DNA from: Gottschalkia purinilytica
GTDB lineage: Bacteria > Bacillota > Clostridia > Tissierellales > Gottschalkiaceae
DNA length: 64,000 nt
Direction: 5' to 3'
NCBI RefSeq assembly: GCF_001190785.1
Contig: NZ_LGSS01000007.1
Coordinates: 62,001-126,000 of the forward strand
In this document: piece after piece, positions 18,401 through 27,590 of the stretch
How the letters are laid out: each line of letters opens with the position of its first letter
Numbering within the stretch: position 1 is the stretch's first letter
Position numbers and translations under genes: made by a program
Notes under the pieces: generated by a model
What the model was told of the DNA's origin: nothing
What the model saw: only the letters and a program-made list of their open reading frames with translations
The model's database searches: none

Positions 18401-20865
18401 AAGATTATATTAAGGGTAAACGCTGTATGGTATGGTCCTTCATGGGCAATGCTCGGATGTATCAGGCTTTGAACGATTACGGTGACCGCTTAGATACTGT
18501 TGGTATTTTCACTTTTGAGGTAGACATCACAGGTACGATAACGGAAACAGGTACTAGCGTTTCTTCCCTTACTCCATATCGTACAAAGTGGCCACATATC
18601 AAATGGTTACTTACCATTATGAATCATGGGACAGAGAGCATATTTACGGCTCTGAGAAATAACGAAGGTGGTGCAAAGTCGAAATTCCTCTCAGAAATAG
18701 TACGTATTATGAACAAACACCCTTGGTGTGCAGGTGTAGATATCGATTTAGAGCGCGGTGGCGGATTTGAGAACCGTGCTGCCGCAAATGCTCTATTTGC
18801 TGATATATACTCGACTGTTAAAAACTATGATTCATCAAAACTGGTCAATATCTGCTTACCTGGAATGACGGGTGTGCAAGGATCAGTTGGTGGAGAAAAT
18901 TGGTGTGTTTATGCCGACCTTAACGATTATTGTGATACGGCAGCAATCATGAGTTATGGCATGGCATGGGCAGGTTCAGCTCCAGGCCCAGTATCACCAA
19001 GGAGCTGGCTTGAAGGTATCTACAATTATGCTATTATAGCTATGTCACCACAAAAAGTATATATGGGTTTACCTGGTTACGGTTGGAATTGGCAGATTTA
19101 CGACTATCCATCCAACCTAGGTAAGACTTATCGCGGTACATCGAACACTTACTATGCAGCTAAGAACTGGATGACTGGGGTGTATAACTTTACAAATGAT
19201 CAGCCTCCACAACCATTTATCCCAATCATTGCCTACTGGGATGATCACGATAAAGTACCATGGGCGCTGCCACATGTCTACGATTATATGGAAGGCTGGG
19301 ACGCAGTATCACGAGAAGCTCCTATTATTGCTGAAACATATAATCGGCGAAAATATCTTACTTGTTATGGGAAAACACAAAAGTCGGAGTTTGGAACTAT
19401 ATATGTTAACCGAGATGGTGAACCAGACAGCTACACAGATGGTGTTGTGGTTGGTAATGGAATGATCACTCTTTCGTCAAGTGAAGGTAAAGCGGAGTAC
19501 AACTTTACAATTGACAAATCAGGTACTTATGATGTAGTTGTACAGCTTTGCTTTCCGTTCTGGGATAAGAATGGTATCACAATTGCAATTGACGGTACAG
19601 TGGTTAGCTACTCAGAGAATCGTCTGTGGTGGCCATACTGGAGGAAAACTTTCTGGGCAGAACTTGCCACTAATGTAAATCTCCTAGCAGGAACACATAG
19701 CATCACGATTGAAGGTGGTGTAGTTGGTACTCAATTTTATGGTTTCCGGGTTTGTTCTAATTTTAGTGAATATCCTTCTGCTGGAGAGGCAACCTTCAGT
19801 TTATCTCCACGAAGCTTCAAAGACGTAAATGGTAACATGGCTGTTCCCGACAAAGGGTTTAAGCTTACTACAGAGGTTTTGCGCCGTAAGCCGGATTCAG
19901 CGTTAGCTTGGTATGAAGACTTTAGAGATCCCTTCATCCTGCCAGAAAGCTACTGGCAGACGTTATCGGGGAGTTGGAGTGTATGGCAAAATCCTGATGA
20001 CAATGGCAATCGCCCGTATTCTCAGCTTGAAGGAAGTGGTCAGCTTGCCTGGAAATACGACAGCTTTAGTGATGTGCATATTCGTGCTAGAATTGCCTTT
20101 CCTATGAGCGGTAGCGGAAGAGCAGGAGTGTTTTGTGGGAATGTGTTTTGTTGTATCAACATTGATGCCCAACAAGTGGAGCTTTACCAAGGCTCTACAT
20201 TACTTGGTAGTTATCCGGCAAGTTACTATAAGACTTCAGATGCTGACATCCGCACAAATCCGAATATGTATCTCATTGAAATGAGGAAACGTGGAAATAA
20301 GGTGCGTGTCTACTCTGGGAATTCCAACACACTCCGTTTTACTGCAAACATCTCAAGTACGGGTGGCTATTGTGGGATTCAGTCCGATGGGCATATAAAA
20401 TGTGAACTTCTCCGCTTGGGAGATGCATGGACTTATGAACCTTACGAAGCCTTTGATGTCACCATGCCAGACGGATCACTTATGCAGTATGGCAGAATTG
20501 CTAGGAATGGTGTAACTTGGGATAGTAAGTTTCATGTATTTACTCTTACAGCTGATGTAGAGGAAGCCTCCACCAGAAGTGAGGATATTTCCATGGATTA
20601 TGACTTTTATCATAGTAATCTCTTGCAGATACCATGCAATGCAGATTATACAGCGAAGGTTATACCAAGGGACATCAACGTCTGGATATCTCGGCTGTTT
20701 CTCGGTGATGCAGATGGCTTTTCAATTTTGTACTATCAAGATGTGGATTCGCTGGTCTACTGGTCAAACGAAGCGGCTTATCGTTGGGACTTACGGGGTA
20801 TTGCTATCTGGTCATTGGGACAGGAAGATATGCGGCTATGGGAAGCTTTGCCAAAACAAATATAG
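18397..20865 (+). CDS. Tail glycoside hydrolase, family 18-like
   Basis: An 822-residue protein whose first ~330 residues form a GH18-like barrel: GVDIDLE at residues 113-119 gives the D-x-D-x-E catalytic pattern (Asp115, Asp117, Glu119), followed by AAIMSYGMAWAG and KVYMGLPGYGWNW. Residues ~340-460 look like a beta-sandwich carbohydrate-binding module, and ~520-680 another LamG-like domain. GH18 enzymes cleave beta-1,4 N-acetylglucosamine linkages; here it probably acts on host wall polymers during adsorption. ATGA overlap with the preceding gene. Confidence 0.85.
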   Translation: MKDYIKGKRCMVWSFMGNARMYQALNDYGDRLDTVGIFTFEVDITGTITETGTSVSSLTPYRTKWPHIKWLLTIMNHGTESIFTALRNNEGGAKSKFLSEIVRIMNKHPWCAGVDIDLERGGGFENRAAANALFADIYSTVKNYDSSKLVNICLPGMTGVQGSVGGENWCVYADLNDYCDTAAIMSYGMAWAGSAPGPVSPRSWLEGIYNYAIIAMSPQKVYMGLPGYGWNWQIYDYPSNLGKTYRGTSNTYYAAKNWMTGVYNFTNDQPPQPFIPIIAYWDDHDKVPWALPHVYDYMEGWDAVSREAPIIAETYNRRKYLTCYGKTQKSEFGTIYVNRDGEPDSYTDGVVVGNGMITLSSSEGKAEYNFTIDKSGTYDVVVQLCFPFWDKNGITIAIDGTVVSYSENRLWWPYWRKTFWAELATNVNLLAGTHSITIEGGVVGTQFYGFRVCSNFSEYPSAGEATFSLSPRSFKDVNGNMAVPDKGFKLTTEVLRRKPDSALAWYEDFRDPFILPESYWQTLSGSWSVWQNPDDNGNRPYSQLEGSGQLAWKYDSFSDVHIRARIAFPMSGSGRAGVFCGNVFCCINIDAQQVELYQGSTLLGSYPASYYKTSDADIRTNPNMYLIEMRKRGNKVRVYSGNSNTLRFTANISSTGGYCGIQSDGHIKCELLRLGDAWTYEPYEAFDVTMPDGSLMQYGRIARNGVTWDSKFHVFTLTADVEEASTRSEDISMDYDFYHSNLLQIPCNADYTAKVIPRDINVWISRLFLGDADGFSILYYQDVDSLVYWSNEAAYRWDLRGIAIWSLGQEDMRLWEALPKQI

Positions 20866-20889
20866 AGGAAAAATAACCTATACAAGTAT

Positions 20890-20919
20890 ACGCTTGCCTA
20901 TTTCGGTTGGCGTTTTTTT
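20890..20919 (+). terminator. Rho-independent terminator after tail genes
   Basis: ACGCTTGCC at 20890-20898 pairs imperfectly with GGTTGGCGT at 20905-20913, followed by seven T residues. It separates the tail genes from the lysis genes. Confidence 0.6.
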
Positions 20920-20949
20920 ATGCAATTAGAATGATAGGAGGTTAAGACA

Positions 20950-21366
20950 ATGAAGGAAATTTGGAACTGGATTCAAGTGACATTTGCTGCTATTGGTGGT
21001 TGGCTTGGGTATTTCCTCGGAGGATGGGACGGATTTTTATATGCTTTACTTACTTTTGTTGTGATTGATTACATCACAGGTTTAATGTGTGCTGTGCTTG
21101 ATAAAAAGCTATCCAGTGAGGTAGGCTTTCGCGGCATATTCAAGAAAGTACTCATCTTTTCACTGGTAGCAATCGGTCACATTATTGATAAAAACGTTAT
21201 TGGAGATGGCTCTGTTATACGAACAGCGGTCATCTTTTTTTATCTTTCAAATGAAGGCATATCCATACTTGAAAATGCTGTTCATATTGGTTTGCCTGTA
21301 CCACAGAGACTCAAGGATATATTAGAGCAGCTTCACAACAGAAGCGACAAGGAGGACTATAAATGA
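20950..21366 (+). CDS. Phage holin, TcdE/toxin-secretion type family
   Basis: A 138-residue membrane protein with hydrophobic segments around residues 8-25, 28-48, 66-82 and 90-105. WDGFLYALLTFVVIDYITG and SEVGFRGIFKKVLIF are typical of the Holin_4_1 family, which includes clostridial toxin-secretion holins. Holins open the membrane to release the endolysin. RBS TAGGAGG. Its end overlaps the amidase start (ATGA). Confidence 0.9.
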   Translation: MKEIWNWIQVTFAAIGGWLGYFLGGWDGFLYALLTFVVIDYITGLMCAVLDKKLSSEVGFRGIFKKVLIFSLVAIGHIIDKNVIGDGSVIRTAVIFFYLSNEGISILENAVHIGLPVPQRLKDILEQLHNRSDKEDYK

Positions 21367-22064
21367 ATCTACGTAAACTGATACTTACAAACAATGCCTG
21401 CTATAGGGCAGGCAGAACTATAAAGCCCAAGGGCATTATGGTGCATTCAACAGGGGCGAATAACCCAAACCTAAAACGCTATGTTGGCCCAGACGATGGC
21501 TTGCTAGGAAAGAACCAGTATAACAACCATTGGAATCAAGACAAACCTGGAGGCCGTCAAGTTTGTGTTCATGCCTTTATTGGTAAATTAGCAGATGGTT
21601 CCATTGCTACCTATCAAACATTGCCTTGGAATCACCGAGGTTGGCATGCTGGAGGAGCTGCGAACAATACTCATATTGGTTTTGAAATTTGCGAGGACGG
21701 TTTGACCGATGCCTCGTATTTTTCTGCTGTTTATAAGGAGGCTGTGGAGCTATGTGTATATCTTTGCAAACTCTATGGGTTTAGTGAAAGAGATATCATT
21801 TGTCATAGCGAAGGTTATAGACGAGGCATTGCCAGTAATCATGCAGACGTGATGCATTGGTTTCCTAAGCATGGGAAGAGTATGGACACCTTTCGAGCGG
21901 AGGTAAAGAAACTATTAAGTGCTGAAAATAAAACAGTTGAGCCGGTGAAAAAGAAATATTACCGTGTGCAAATTGGTGCATACTCTGATAAATCAAATGC
22001 GAATGCACAGCTTGCCAAAGCTAAAAAGGCAGGCTTTACGGATGCATTTATTAAGTATGATTAA
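21363..22064 (+). CDS. N-acetylmuramoyl-L-alanine amidase endolysin with SPOR domain
   Basis: A 233-residue phage lysin. The N-terminal ~160 residues are an Ami_2-type zinc amidase: GIMVHSTGA (His ligand), NHRGWHAGG, HIGFEICED and HADVMHWF (second His region). The last ~38 residues (YYRVQIGAYSDKSNANAQL) form a SPOR-like peptidoglycan-binding domain. It cuts the bond between muramic acid and L-Ala. No signal peptide, consistent with release through the adjacent holin, whose gene it overlaps. Confidence 0.92.
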   Translation: MNLRKLILTNNACYRAGRTIKPKGIMVHSTGANNPNLKRYVGPDDGLLGKNQYNNHWNQDKPGGRQVCVHAFIGKLADGSIATYQTLPWNHRGWHAGGAANNTHIGFEICEDGLTDASYFSAVYKEAVELCVYLCKLYGFSERDIICHSEGYRRGIASNHADVMHWFPKHGKSMDTFRAEVKKLLSAENKTVEPVKKKYYRVQIGAYSDKSNANAQLAKAKKAGFTDAFIKYD

Positions 22065-22143
22065 TCAAAAGGAGTGAGTAAATAAGCAATTATGCTTTAG
22101 CTTTACAGAGTTTCCCTAAAAATATTAACTATTAGATGTATAT

Positions 22144-22180
22144 AGCCTGTGGGGGTTATTCCCTTGCAGGCTCTTTTTTT
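22144..22180 (+). terminator. Rho-independent terminator after lysis genes
   Basis: AGCCTG at 22144-22149 pairs with CAGGCT at 22167-22172, with further weak pairing inside, followed by a run of seven T. It ends the lysis operon. Confidence 0.75.
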
Positions 22181-22259
22181 ATGCTCTGATTTTATTTTAT
22201 TTTTACAAATCCTCAACTTCGACCTGTTCCCGTGGCTATTAGGTAGGAGGTGATTCTAC

Positions 22260-22496
22260 ATGAATCAGCATGAGGATAAAAAAGTCATGAAGATCTCGGA
22301 TGAGATTATAGACAAAGGCATCGAATTAAAGAAAATGTCACAGGAGCAACTACAGCGTGAGTTTGATTATATTCAAGCAGAGAAATTACTTAGAAAGATG
22401 CTCCAAAAAGGTTTAATAACTGAAGTAGAATTCAACAAGATAGACGCATTAAACCGCCAAACTTTCTCCCCCTTTTTAGCAGAAATAATGCCCTGA
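22260..22496 (+). CDS. Small SHOCT-like conserved prophage protein
   Basis: A 78-residue protein with a strong RBS (AGGAGGTG). The second half, LLRKMLQKGLITEVEFNKI followed by FSPFLAEIMP, has the short helical SHOCT-like pattern often found just before serine recombinase genes in Firmicute prophages and conjugative elements. It may be a recombination accessory protein; that is inference from position. Confidence 0.6.
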   Translation: MNQHEDKKVMKISDEIIDKGIELKKMSQEQLQREFDYIQAEKLLRKMLQKGLITEVEFNKIDALNRQTFSPFLAEIMP

Positions 22497-22557
22497 AATC
22501 GTTGATATATAAGGGTTTCGGAGGTAATATGTGACCTACAAAGAAGGAGGTGAGGCG

Positions 22558-24117
22558 ATGAAAAAGATAACAAAAATAGAAGGAAATAAGGTTGCATCGA
22601 TTATCAAACCTAAACTACGAGTGGCCGCATACTGTCGTGTTTCTACGGATAGTGATGAACAGTTAGTAAGTCTACAAGCACAAAAATCCCATTATGAGAC
22701 TTACATAAAGGCAAACCCAGAATGGGAGTATGTTGGCTTGTATTATGATGAGGGAATTAGTGGCACTAAAAAAGAAAACCGAACGGAACTTCTAAGAATG
22801 CTGTCAGATTGTGAAAACAAGAAGATTGACTTAATTATTACAAAGTCCATTAGTAGATTTGCAAGAAACACTACGGATTGTTTGGAGATGGTTCGTAAAC
22901 TGTTGGACCTTGGGATTTATATCTACTTTGAGAAAGAGAATATCAATACCCAATCAATGGAAAGTGAACTGATGCTTTCTATATTAAGCGGGCTTGCAGA
23001 AAGTGAGTCAATCTCCATTTCGGAAAATAACAAGTGGGCAATTCAAAGGAGATTTCAGAACGGAACTTTTAAGATTTCATACCCACCATATGGTTATGAC
23101 AACATTGACGGTCAAATGGTGGTAAATTCTGAGCAAGCAGAAATTGTGAAGTATATTTTCGCAGAAGTATTATCAGGCAAGGGTACACAGAAAATAGCAG
23201 ATGATCTTAATCAAAAGGGTATCCCCTCCAAAAGAGGTGGTCGTTGGACTGCTACAACAATTCGAGGAATTCTAAAAAATGAGAAATATACCGGGGATGT
23301 TATACTACAAAAAACCTATACAGATTCCCGTTTTAATAAGCGCACCAATTATGGTGAGAAAAACAGATATTTAATAGAAAATCACCATGAGGCAATTATC
23401 AACCATGAAGTGTTTGAAGCAGTAGAGGCTGCCTTAAATCAAAGGGCAAAAGAAAAGGGAATAGAAAAGCGTAATGATAAGTACCAAAACCGGTATTCTT
23501 TCTCCGGAAAAATTATTTGCTCGGAATGTGGTAGCACCTTTAAAAGACGAATTCATTCATCCGGCACAAGAAAATATGTAGCCTGGTGTTGTAGTAAACA
23601 CTTAAAGCAGATAACAGAATGTTCCATGCAGTTTATTCGAGATGAGGATATAAAGACGGCCTTTGTTACTATGATTAACAAGCTGATTCTCGGTAGAAAA
23701 CTTATTCTACAACCACTATTAGATGCTTTGCGTGGAATGAGCAACTCAGATAACCTTTCAAGAATTCAGGAATTAGAGAAGCAAATTGAAAAAAATGCAG
23801 AACAGAGAGAACTGCTTGTAAAGCTTATGGCAAAGGGTTATCTAGAACCTGCCCTTTTTAACAGAGAAAACAATGAACTGCAAATGGAAGCAGATAATTA
23901 TATGGGGCAAAAAGAAGCTTTAATTCATGCTTTAAATGGAGAATTATCAAAGGTGCAGGAAGTCAGTAACTTAATAAAGTTTACAAATAAGGCTGAAATG
24001 ATAAATACCTTTAGCGAGCAAATTTTCAATGATTATGTTGAAAAAATTATAGTTTACTCAAGGGTAGAGATAGGTTTTGTTCTGAAATGTGGAATCACAC
24101 TAAGGGAAAGGATGTGA
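22558..24117 (+). CDS. Large serine recombinase 1
   Basis: A 519-residue site-specific recombinase. The resolvase domain contains [13 protein letters not shown] with probable nucleophile Ser29. [12 protein letters not shown] carries the conserved active-site Arg. A recombinase domain follows (PPYGYDNIDG; QKGIPSKRGGRW), then a zinc ribbon with CSECG and a later Cys pair, then a coiled coil. ATG 22558 is set by AAGGAGGTGAGG. It overlaps the small recombinase gene region by adjacency. Probably one of the enzymes catalysing element integration and excision. Confidence 0.9.
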   Translation: MKKITKIEGNKVASIIKPKLRVAAYCRVSTDSDEQLVSLQAQKSHYETYIKANPEWEYVGLYYDEGISGTKKENRTELLRMLSDCENKKIDLIITKSISRFARNTTDCLEMVRKLLDLGIYIYFEKENINTQSMESELMLSILSGLAESESISISENNKWAIQRRFQNGTFKISYPPYGYDNIDGQMVVNSEQAEIVKYIFAEVLSGKGTQKIADDLNQKGIPSKRGGRWTATTIRGILKNEKYTGDVILQKTYTDSRFNKRTNYGEKNRYLIENHHEAIINHEVFEAVEAALNQRAKEKGIEKRNDKYQNRYSFSGKIICSECGSTFKRRIHSSGTRKYVAWCCSKHLKQITECSMQFIRDEDIKTAFVTMINKLILGRKLILQPLLDALRGMSNSDNLSRIQELEKQIEKNAEQRELLVKLMAKGYLEPALFNRENNELQMEADNYMGQKEALIHALNGELSKVQEVSNLIKFTNKAEMINTFSEQIFNDYVEKIIVYSRVEIGFVLKCGITLRERM

Positions 24118-24122
24118 GAAAA

Positions 24123-24551
24123 GTGGCGCATACGCCTTATGGCTATAGGATAGAGAATGGAATAGCAGTTATCGATGAAGAAAAAGCTGAAAAGGTTAGG
24201 AATTTATATAAGGGTTACTTATCAGGCCTTTCCTTATCGGTCGCGGCAAAGTCTGCTGGAATAGATGCTTATCATGGAACTGCTGGAAGGATGCTAAGAA
24301 ATGAACGTTATCTTGGTGATGATTATTACCCTGCCATCATTGATAAAGAAACCTACGAAAGAGCAGAAGCAGAGAGGGTAAAGAGAGCAAAAAAGCTAGG
24401 CAGAATCTTTGAACCCAAGACAGAAGATAAACCTACTATTTATAAGAAGTTTTCCATAGGACAAGTAATTCAGAAGTATACAAATCCTTTTACACAAGCG
24501 GAATATGTATACAGCTTAATAGAAAGTGAGGTGCAGCAAGATGGCAGTTAA
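24123..24551 (+). CDS. Short recombinase-domain protein lacking the catalytic domain
   Basis: A ~142-residue protein beginning at GTG 24123 (M-A-H-T-P-Y-G-Y-R), matching the recombinase (non-catalytic) domain of serine integrases; GTG 24114 is an alternative. It has no resolvase domain and no nucleophilic Ser, so it cannot cut DNA alone. It lies between two full recombinases and overlaps the next gene by 11 bases. A short partner in this place is a recurring arrangement in Clostridia; it may act as a directionality or DNA-binding partner, which is inference. Confidence 0.7.
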   Translation: MAHTPYGYRIENGIAVIDEEKAEKVRNLYKGYLSGLSLSVAAKSAGIDAYHGTAGRMLRNERYLGDDYYPAIIDKETYERAEAERVKRAKKLGRIFEPKTEDKPTIYKKFSIGQVIQKYTNPFTQAEYVYSLIESEVQQDGS

Positions 24552-26112
24552 TAAAAATGTAATGATTATACCTGCAATAAAACGTGTAGGCAACAATCGA
24601 AAAGAAGATGAAACACCAAAACTTCGGGTCGCTGCTTATTGCAGAGTTTCTACAGATAGTGATGAGCAGGCTAGTAGTTACGAAGTGCAGATTGAACACT
24701 ATACAGAGTTTATCAAGAAGAATTCAGAGTGGGAATTTGCAGGGATCTTTGCTGATGATGGTATCAGCGGCACAAATACAAAAAATCGCGACGAATTTAA
24801 TCGAATGATTGATGAGTGCATGGCTGGGAAAATTGATATGGTTATTACCAAATCAATAAGCCGATTTGCTAGAAATACCTTGGACTGTCTACAATACATC
24901 AGAAAACTTAAAGATAAAAATGTTGCGGTATATTTTGAGAAAGAAAATATCAATACACTGGATGCCAAAGGTGAAATTATGCTTACCATTATGGCATCCT
25001 TAGCGCAACAAGAGAGCCAGTCATTAAGCCAGAATGTAAAGCTTGGTTACCAATACCGATACCAACAGGGAGAGGTAATGGTCAATTGTTCTAGGTTTTT
25101 AGGATATACCAAAGATGAAAATAAGCGATTAGTAATTGTGCCGGAGGAAGCTGAAATAGTCAAAAGGATTTACCGAGAGTATCTTGAAGGCTCAAGTATG
25201 GATAAAATCAAAAAAGGACTTGAAGCTGATGGCATACTTACGGGAGCGGGGAAAAAAAGGTGGCATACCAGTACTATAAGAAAAATATTAAGCAATGAAA
25301 AATACATTGGTGATGCATTACTCCAAAAAACTTATACGGTAGATTTTCTTACAAAAAAGAGGGTTGTGAATAACGGAATCGTACCTCAGTATTATGTAGA
25401 GAATAACCATGAAGCCATTATCCCGCGTGAAATTTTCATGCAGGTACAAGAAGAGTTAGTTCGTAGAAGTAGAGGACATATAAGTACTAGTGGAAAGAAA
25501 AGAAACTTTAGTTCAAATCATGTATTTTCGCAAATTATCTTCTGTGGAGAGTGTGGCGAAATATACCGTAGAGTTCATTGGAATAACCGAGGTAAAAAAT
25601 CAATTGTTTGGAGATGCGTCAGTAGACTTGAGAATACAGGGTTAACTTGTCATTCCCGAACCGTGCTGGAGGATATGATAGGCCTTGCTACGGTGGAGGC
25701 AATTAATAAACTAATAGGGCAAAAGGATGGCTTTTTAACTATCTTAAAGGAAAATATAGAAACAGTGATAAGTGAAACGGACAATAATATTGTTGCCGAG
25801 ATAGATAAAAAGCTAGAGGAATTACAAAAAGACCTTTTGAGACTGGCCAATTCCAAAGAGGATTATAACGATATAGCCGATGAGATTTACAGGCTCAGAG
25901 AGGAAAGGCATAAGGCTTTAGCAGAAGAAGCTGGCAAAAAAGGCTCCAAGCAAAGGCTAGAAGATATGGAAAAATTCCTAAATGAACAATCCACCCTCCT
26001 TGAGGAGTATGATGAGCAACTAGTAAGGAGACTTATAGAGAAAATAACGGTCTATGAAGATAAACTCACAGTGGAATTTAAGTCGGGTACTATGATTGAT
26101 GTGGTTTTATAG
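24541..26112 (+). CDS. Large serine recombinase 2
   Basis: A 523-residue serine recombinase with [13 protein letters not shown] (Ser37), [14 protein letters not shown], a recombinase domain ([22 protein letters not shown]), a zinc ribbon ([10 protein letters not shown]), and a C-terminal coiled coil. It is a diverged paralogue of the enzyme at 22558. ATG 24541 follows GTGAGGTG and lies inside the preceding gene. A strong terminator follows. Confidence 0.9.
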   Translation: MAVNKNVMIIPAIKRVGNNRKEDETPKLRVAAYCRVSTDSDEQASSYEVQIEHYTEFIKKNSEWEFAGIFADDGISGTNTKNRDEFNRMIDECMAGKIDMVITKSISRFARNTLDCLQYIRKLKDKNVAVYFEKENINTLDAKGEIMLTIMASLAQQESQSLSQNVKLGYQYRYQQGEVMVNCSRFLGYTKDENKRLVIVPEEAEIVKRIYREYLEGSSMDKIKKGLEADGILTGAGKKRWHTSTIRKILSNEKYIGDALLQKTYTVDFLTKKRVVNNGIVPQYYVENNHEAIIPREIFMQVQEELVRRSRGHISTSGKKRNFSSNHVFSQIIFCGECGEIYRRVHWNNRGKKSIVWRCVSRLENTGLTCHSRTVLEDMIGLATVEAINKLIGQKDGFLTILKENIETVISETDNNIVAEIDKKLEELQKDLLRLANSKEDYNDIADEIYRLREERHKALAEEAGKKGSKQRLEDMEKFLNEQSTLLEEYDEQLVRRLIEKITVYEDKLTVEFKSGTMIDVVL

Positions 26113-26125
26113 TTTTTATTACATT

Positions 26126-26158
26126 ACCCTACAGGCTAAATTGCTTGTAGGGTTTTTT
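26126..26158 (+). terminator. Strong rho-independent terminator after recombinases
   Basis: ACCCTACA at 26126-26133 pairs perfectly with TGTAGGGT at 26145-26152, followed by TTTTTT. It insulates the recombinase operon from the cargo cassette that follows. Confidence 0.85.
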
Positions 26159-26165
26159 AATTGAA

Positions 26166-26213
26166 ACTAAATTAGTGTTTAGTATTGACTAAATACTAAT
26201 TTAGTACTAAACT
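26166..26213 (+). promoter_or_regulatory. Promoter and inverted-repeat operator of the cargo cassette
   Basis: ACTAAATTAGTGTTTA at 26166-26181 and TAAATACTAATTTAGT at 26190-26205 form a 16-base inverted repeat with one mismatch; TTTAGTACTAAA at 26200-26211 is a second, perfect palindrome. TTGACT (26185-26190) and TAAACT (26208-26213), 17 bases apart, fit a sigma-A type promoter inside the repeats. The first cassette protein looks DNA-binding, so autoregulation is likely but inferred. Confidence 0.6.
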
Positions 26214-26252
26214 CAAGACAAGATTTCATTTTATTAACAAGGGCGTGAAAAT

Positions 26253-26774
26253 ATGAGTAAAAATGTTAACTTTTTAATAGATGAGGATGTATATGAGAAA
26301 TTTTGTCTTGCCATGAACATCTCTAAGGATTCTGAAAAAGAAGCTATTGAAATGTGTATGAGATGGTATATTGCTAAGACTTTTGAAAAGGCCTCTCACG
26401 AATACAACCCTAAAACAATATCCAAAAAAACTAAGGAAACAAATAAAGATTATTATGGGAAGGCTATTCAGCGTATTCCTGTGTGGGCATTAAAGACAGA
26501 ACAGTATAATCATAAAATTATAAAAGCTTACTTTACTGCAGTTGATATTGCTGGTAAAGCCACAATTTCAATGATGGAACGTCTATGCAGTGATAAGGAA
26601 CACCCAGAGTTATATGTGCCTACCTTTAAAAATAATTATTCACAAATGAAAATAGATGGAGCTAAAAGTCATGGTAAAGTATTTGAGGATGATGGAGAGA
26701 ATGTTTGGATTTGGAGTGAAGTAGAAGATATTCTGATGAAGTATAAATCGAGTTTTTACAATGGGGAGGTTTAA
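26253..26774 (+). CDS. Ribbon-helix-helix-like protein with unknown C-terminal domain
   Basis: A 173-residue protein, first of a four-gene unit. The first ~45 residues (NVNFLIDEDVYEKF, then SKDSEKEAIEMCMRWYI) look like a ribbon-helix-helix DNA-binding domain. After a Lys-rich linker comes a compact C-terminal domain with IKAYFTAVDIAGKATISMM, LCSDKEH, NYSQMKIDG and HGKVFEDDGENVWIW; I do not recognise it. The gene lies just after an inverted-repeat promoter. The stop overlaps the next start (TAATG). It could be the cassette's repressor or target-sensing subunit. Confidence 0.6.
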   Translation: MSKNVNFLIDEDVYEKFCLAMNISKDSEKEAIEMCMRWYIAKTFEKASHEYNPKTISKKTKETNKDYYGKAIQRIPVWALKTEQYNHKIIKAYFTAVDIAGKATISMMERLCSDKEHPELYVPTFKNNYSQMKIDGAKSHGKVFEDDGENVWIWSEVEDILMKYKSSFYNGEV

Positions 26775-27532
26775 TGATGGTCATAAATATGAAATTTTTC
26801 AACGTGTACTATTTCTGTCATCTTGCTAATGAAAGTATGGGGAAATTTGATTATGCTAGAACTAATGCTGAATTTACAGAACGGCAGTTTGAAGTTGAGC
26901 CAGAAGATTTTCCAAAGGTGTCTGTACTAAGGGAATATTGCTTTTGGCTTATTGATAGGGTGTTCTATGAGCAGGCCAATTATATTGCAAACTCAGGAGA
27001 AATTGCAGATTTTAATCCCATCCATTGGATAAATCAAGCAATTCTAAAATATAGAGGTATAGATATCTCCCTAAGAAATGGCTTTGAAGCCAATAATGAT
27101 GATTATCTTGAGTCATATAATAACTATATTGAATACCTGAATGAATATGAAGACGGACTATTCGAGGATGTTCTTAATGATATCGCAACGGAAGTGGAAT
27201 ATATTCTGTTTCAAAATCGAGATTTCCTATTAAGATTTAATGAACAACAGGCTGTTGCATTTGAAGATAATTTAAGAAAAAGAAAATATATTCCTGAATG
27301 GGTGAAACGTGCTGTTTTATTTAGAGATAAAGGTTGTTGTGTTTTTTGTAAAAGAGATTTGACGGGATTGTACTCGATACTAGAAGATAATGAAAAACAC
27401 TTTGACCATATTGTGCCATTGAATGAAGGTGGATTAAACGATGTGTGTAACATCCAGTTATCTTGTCAAGATTGTAATTTAGCAAAATCAGATACCAGTA
27501 AAACAAGTACTTTGTATCAGAGTGCATACTGA
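26774..27532 (+). CDS. HNH endonuclease-domain protein
   Basis: A 252-residue protein. The first ~175 residues are helical and unrecognised. The C-terminal ~75 residues form an HNH nuclease: CCVFCKRDL (zinc Cys pair), FDHIVPLNEGG (Asp-His of the active site), NIQLSCQDCNLAKSD (Asn and second Cys pair). The start is coupled to the preceding stop, RBS GGGGAGG. HNH nucleases with N-terminal sensing regions are common effectors in defence loci. The target (DNA of invading element) is inferred. Confidence 0.75.
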   Translation: MMVINMKFFNVYYFCHLANESMGKFDYARTNAEFTERQFEVEPEDFPKVSVLREYCFWLIDRVFYEQANYIANSGEIADFNPIHWINQAILKYRGIDISLRNGFEANNDDYLESYNNYIEYLNEYEDGLFEDVLNDIATEVEYILFQNRDFLLRFNEQQAVAFEDNLRKRKYIPEWVKRAVLFRDKGCCVFCKRDLTGLYSILEDNEKHFDHIVPLNEGGLNDVCNIQLSCQDCNLAKSDTSKTSTLYQSAY

Positions 27533-27590
27533 GTAGAAAACATAAATTGCAATCAATGTAATTTACCTAAGAATAGTTAGGAGGATAAGC

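Noticed and set aside
22226-22245. TGTTCCCG near 22228 resembling the segments at 30310 and 30350, considered as an attachment-site copy
   Set aside because: Only eight bases match and the following sequence differs; too short to support.
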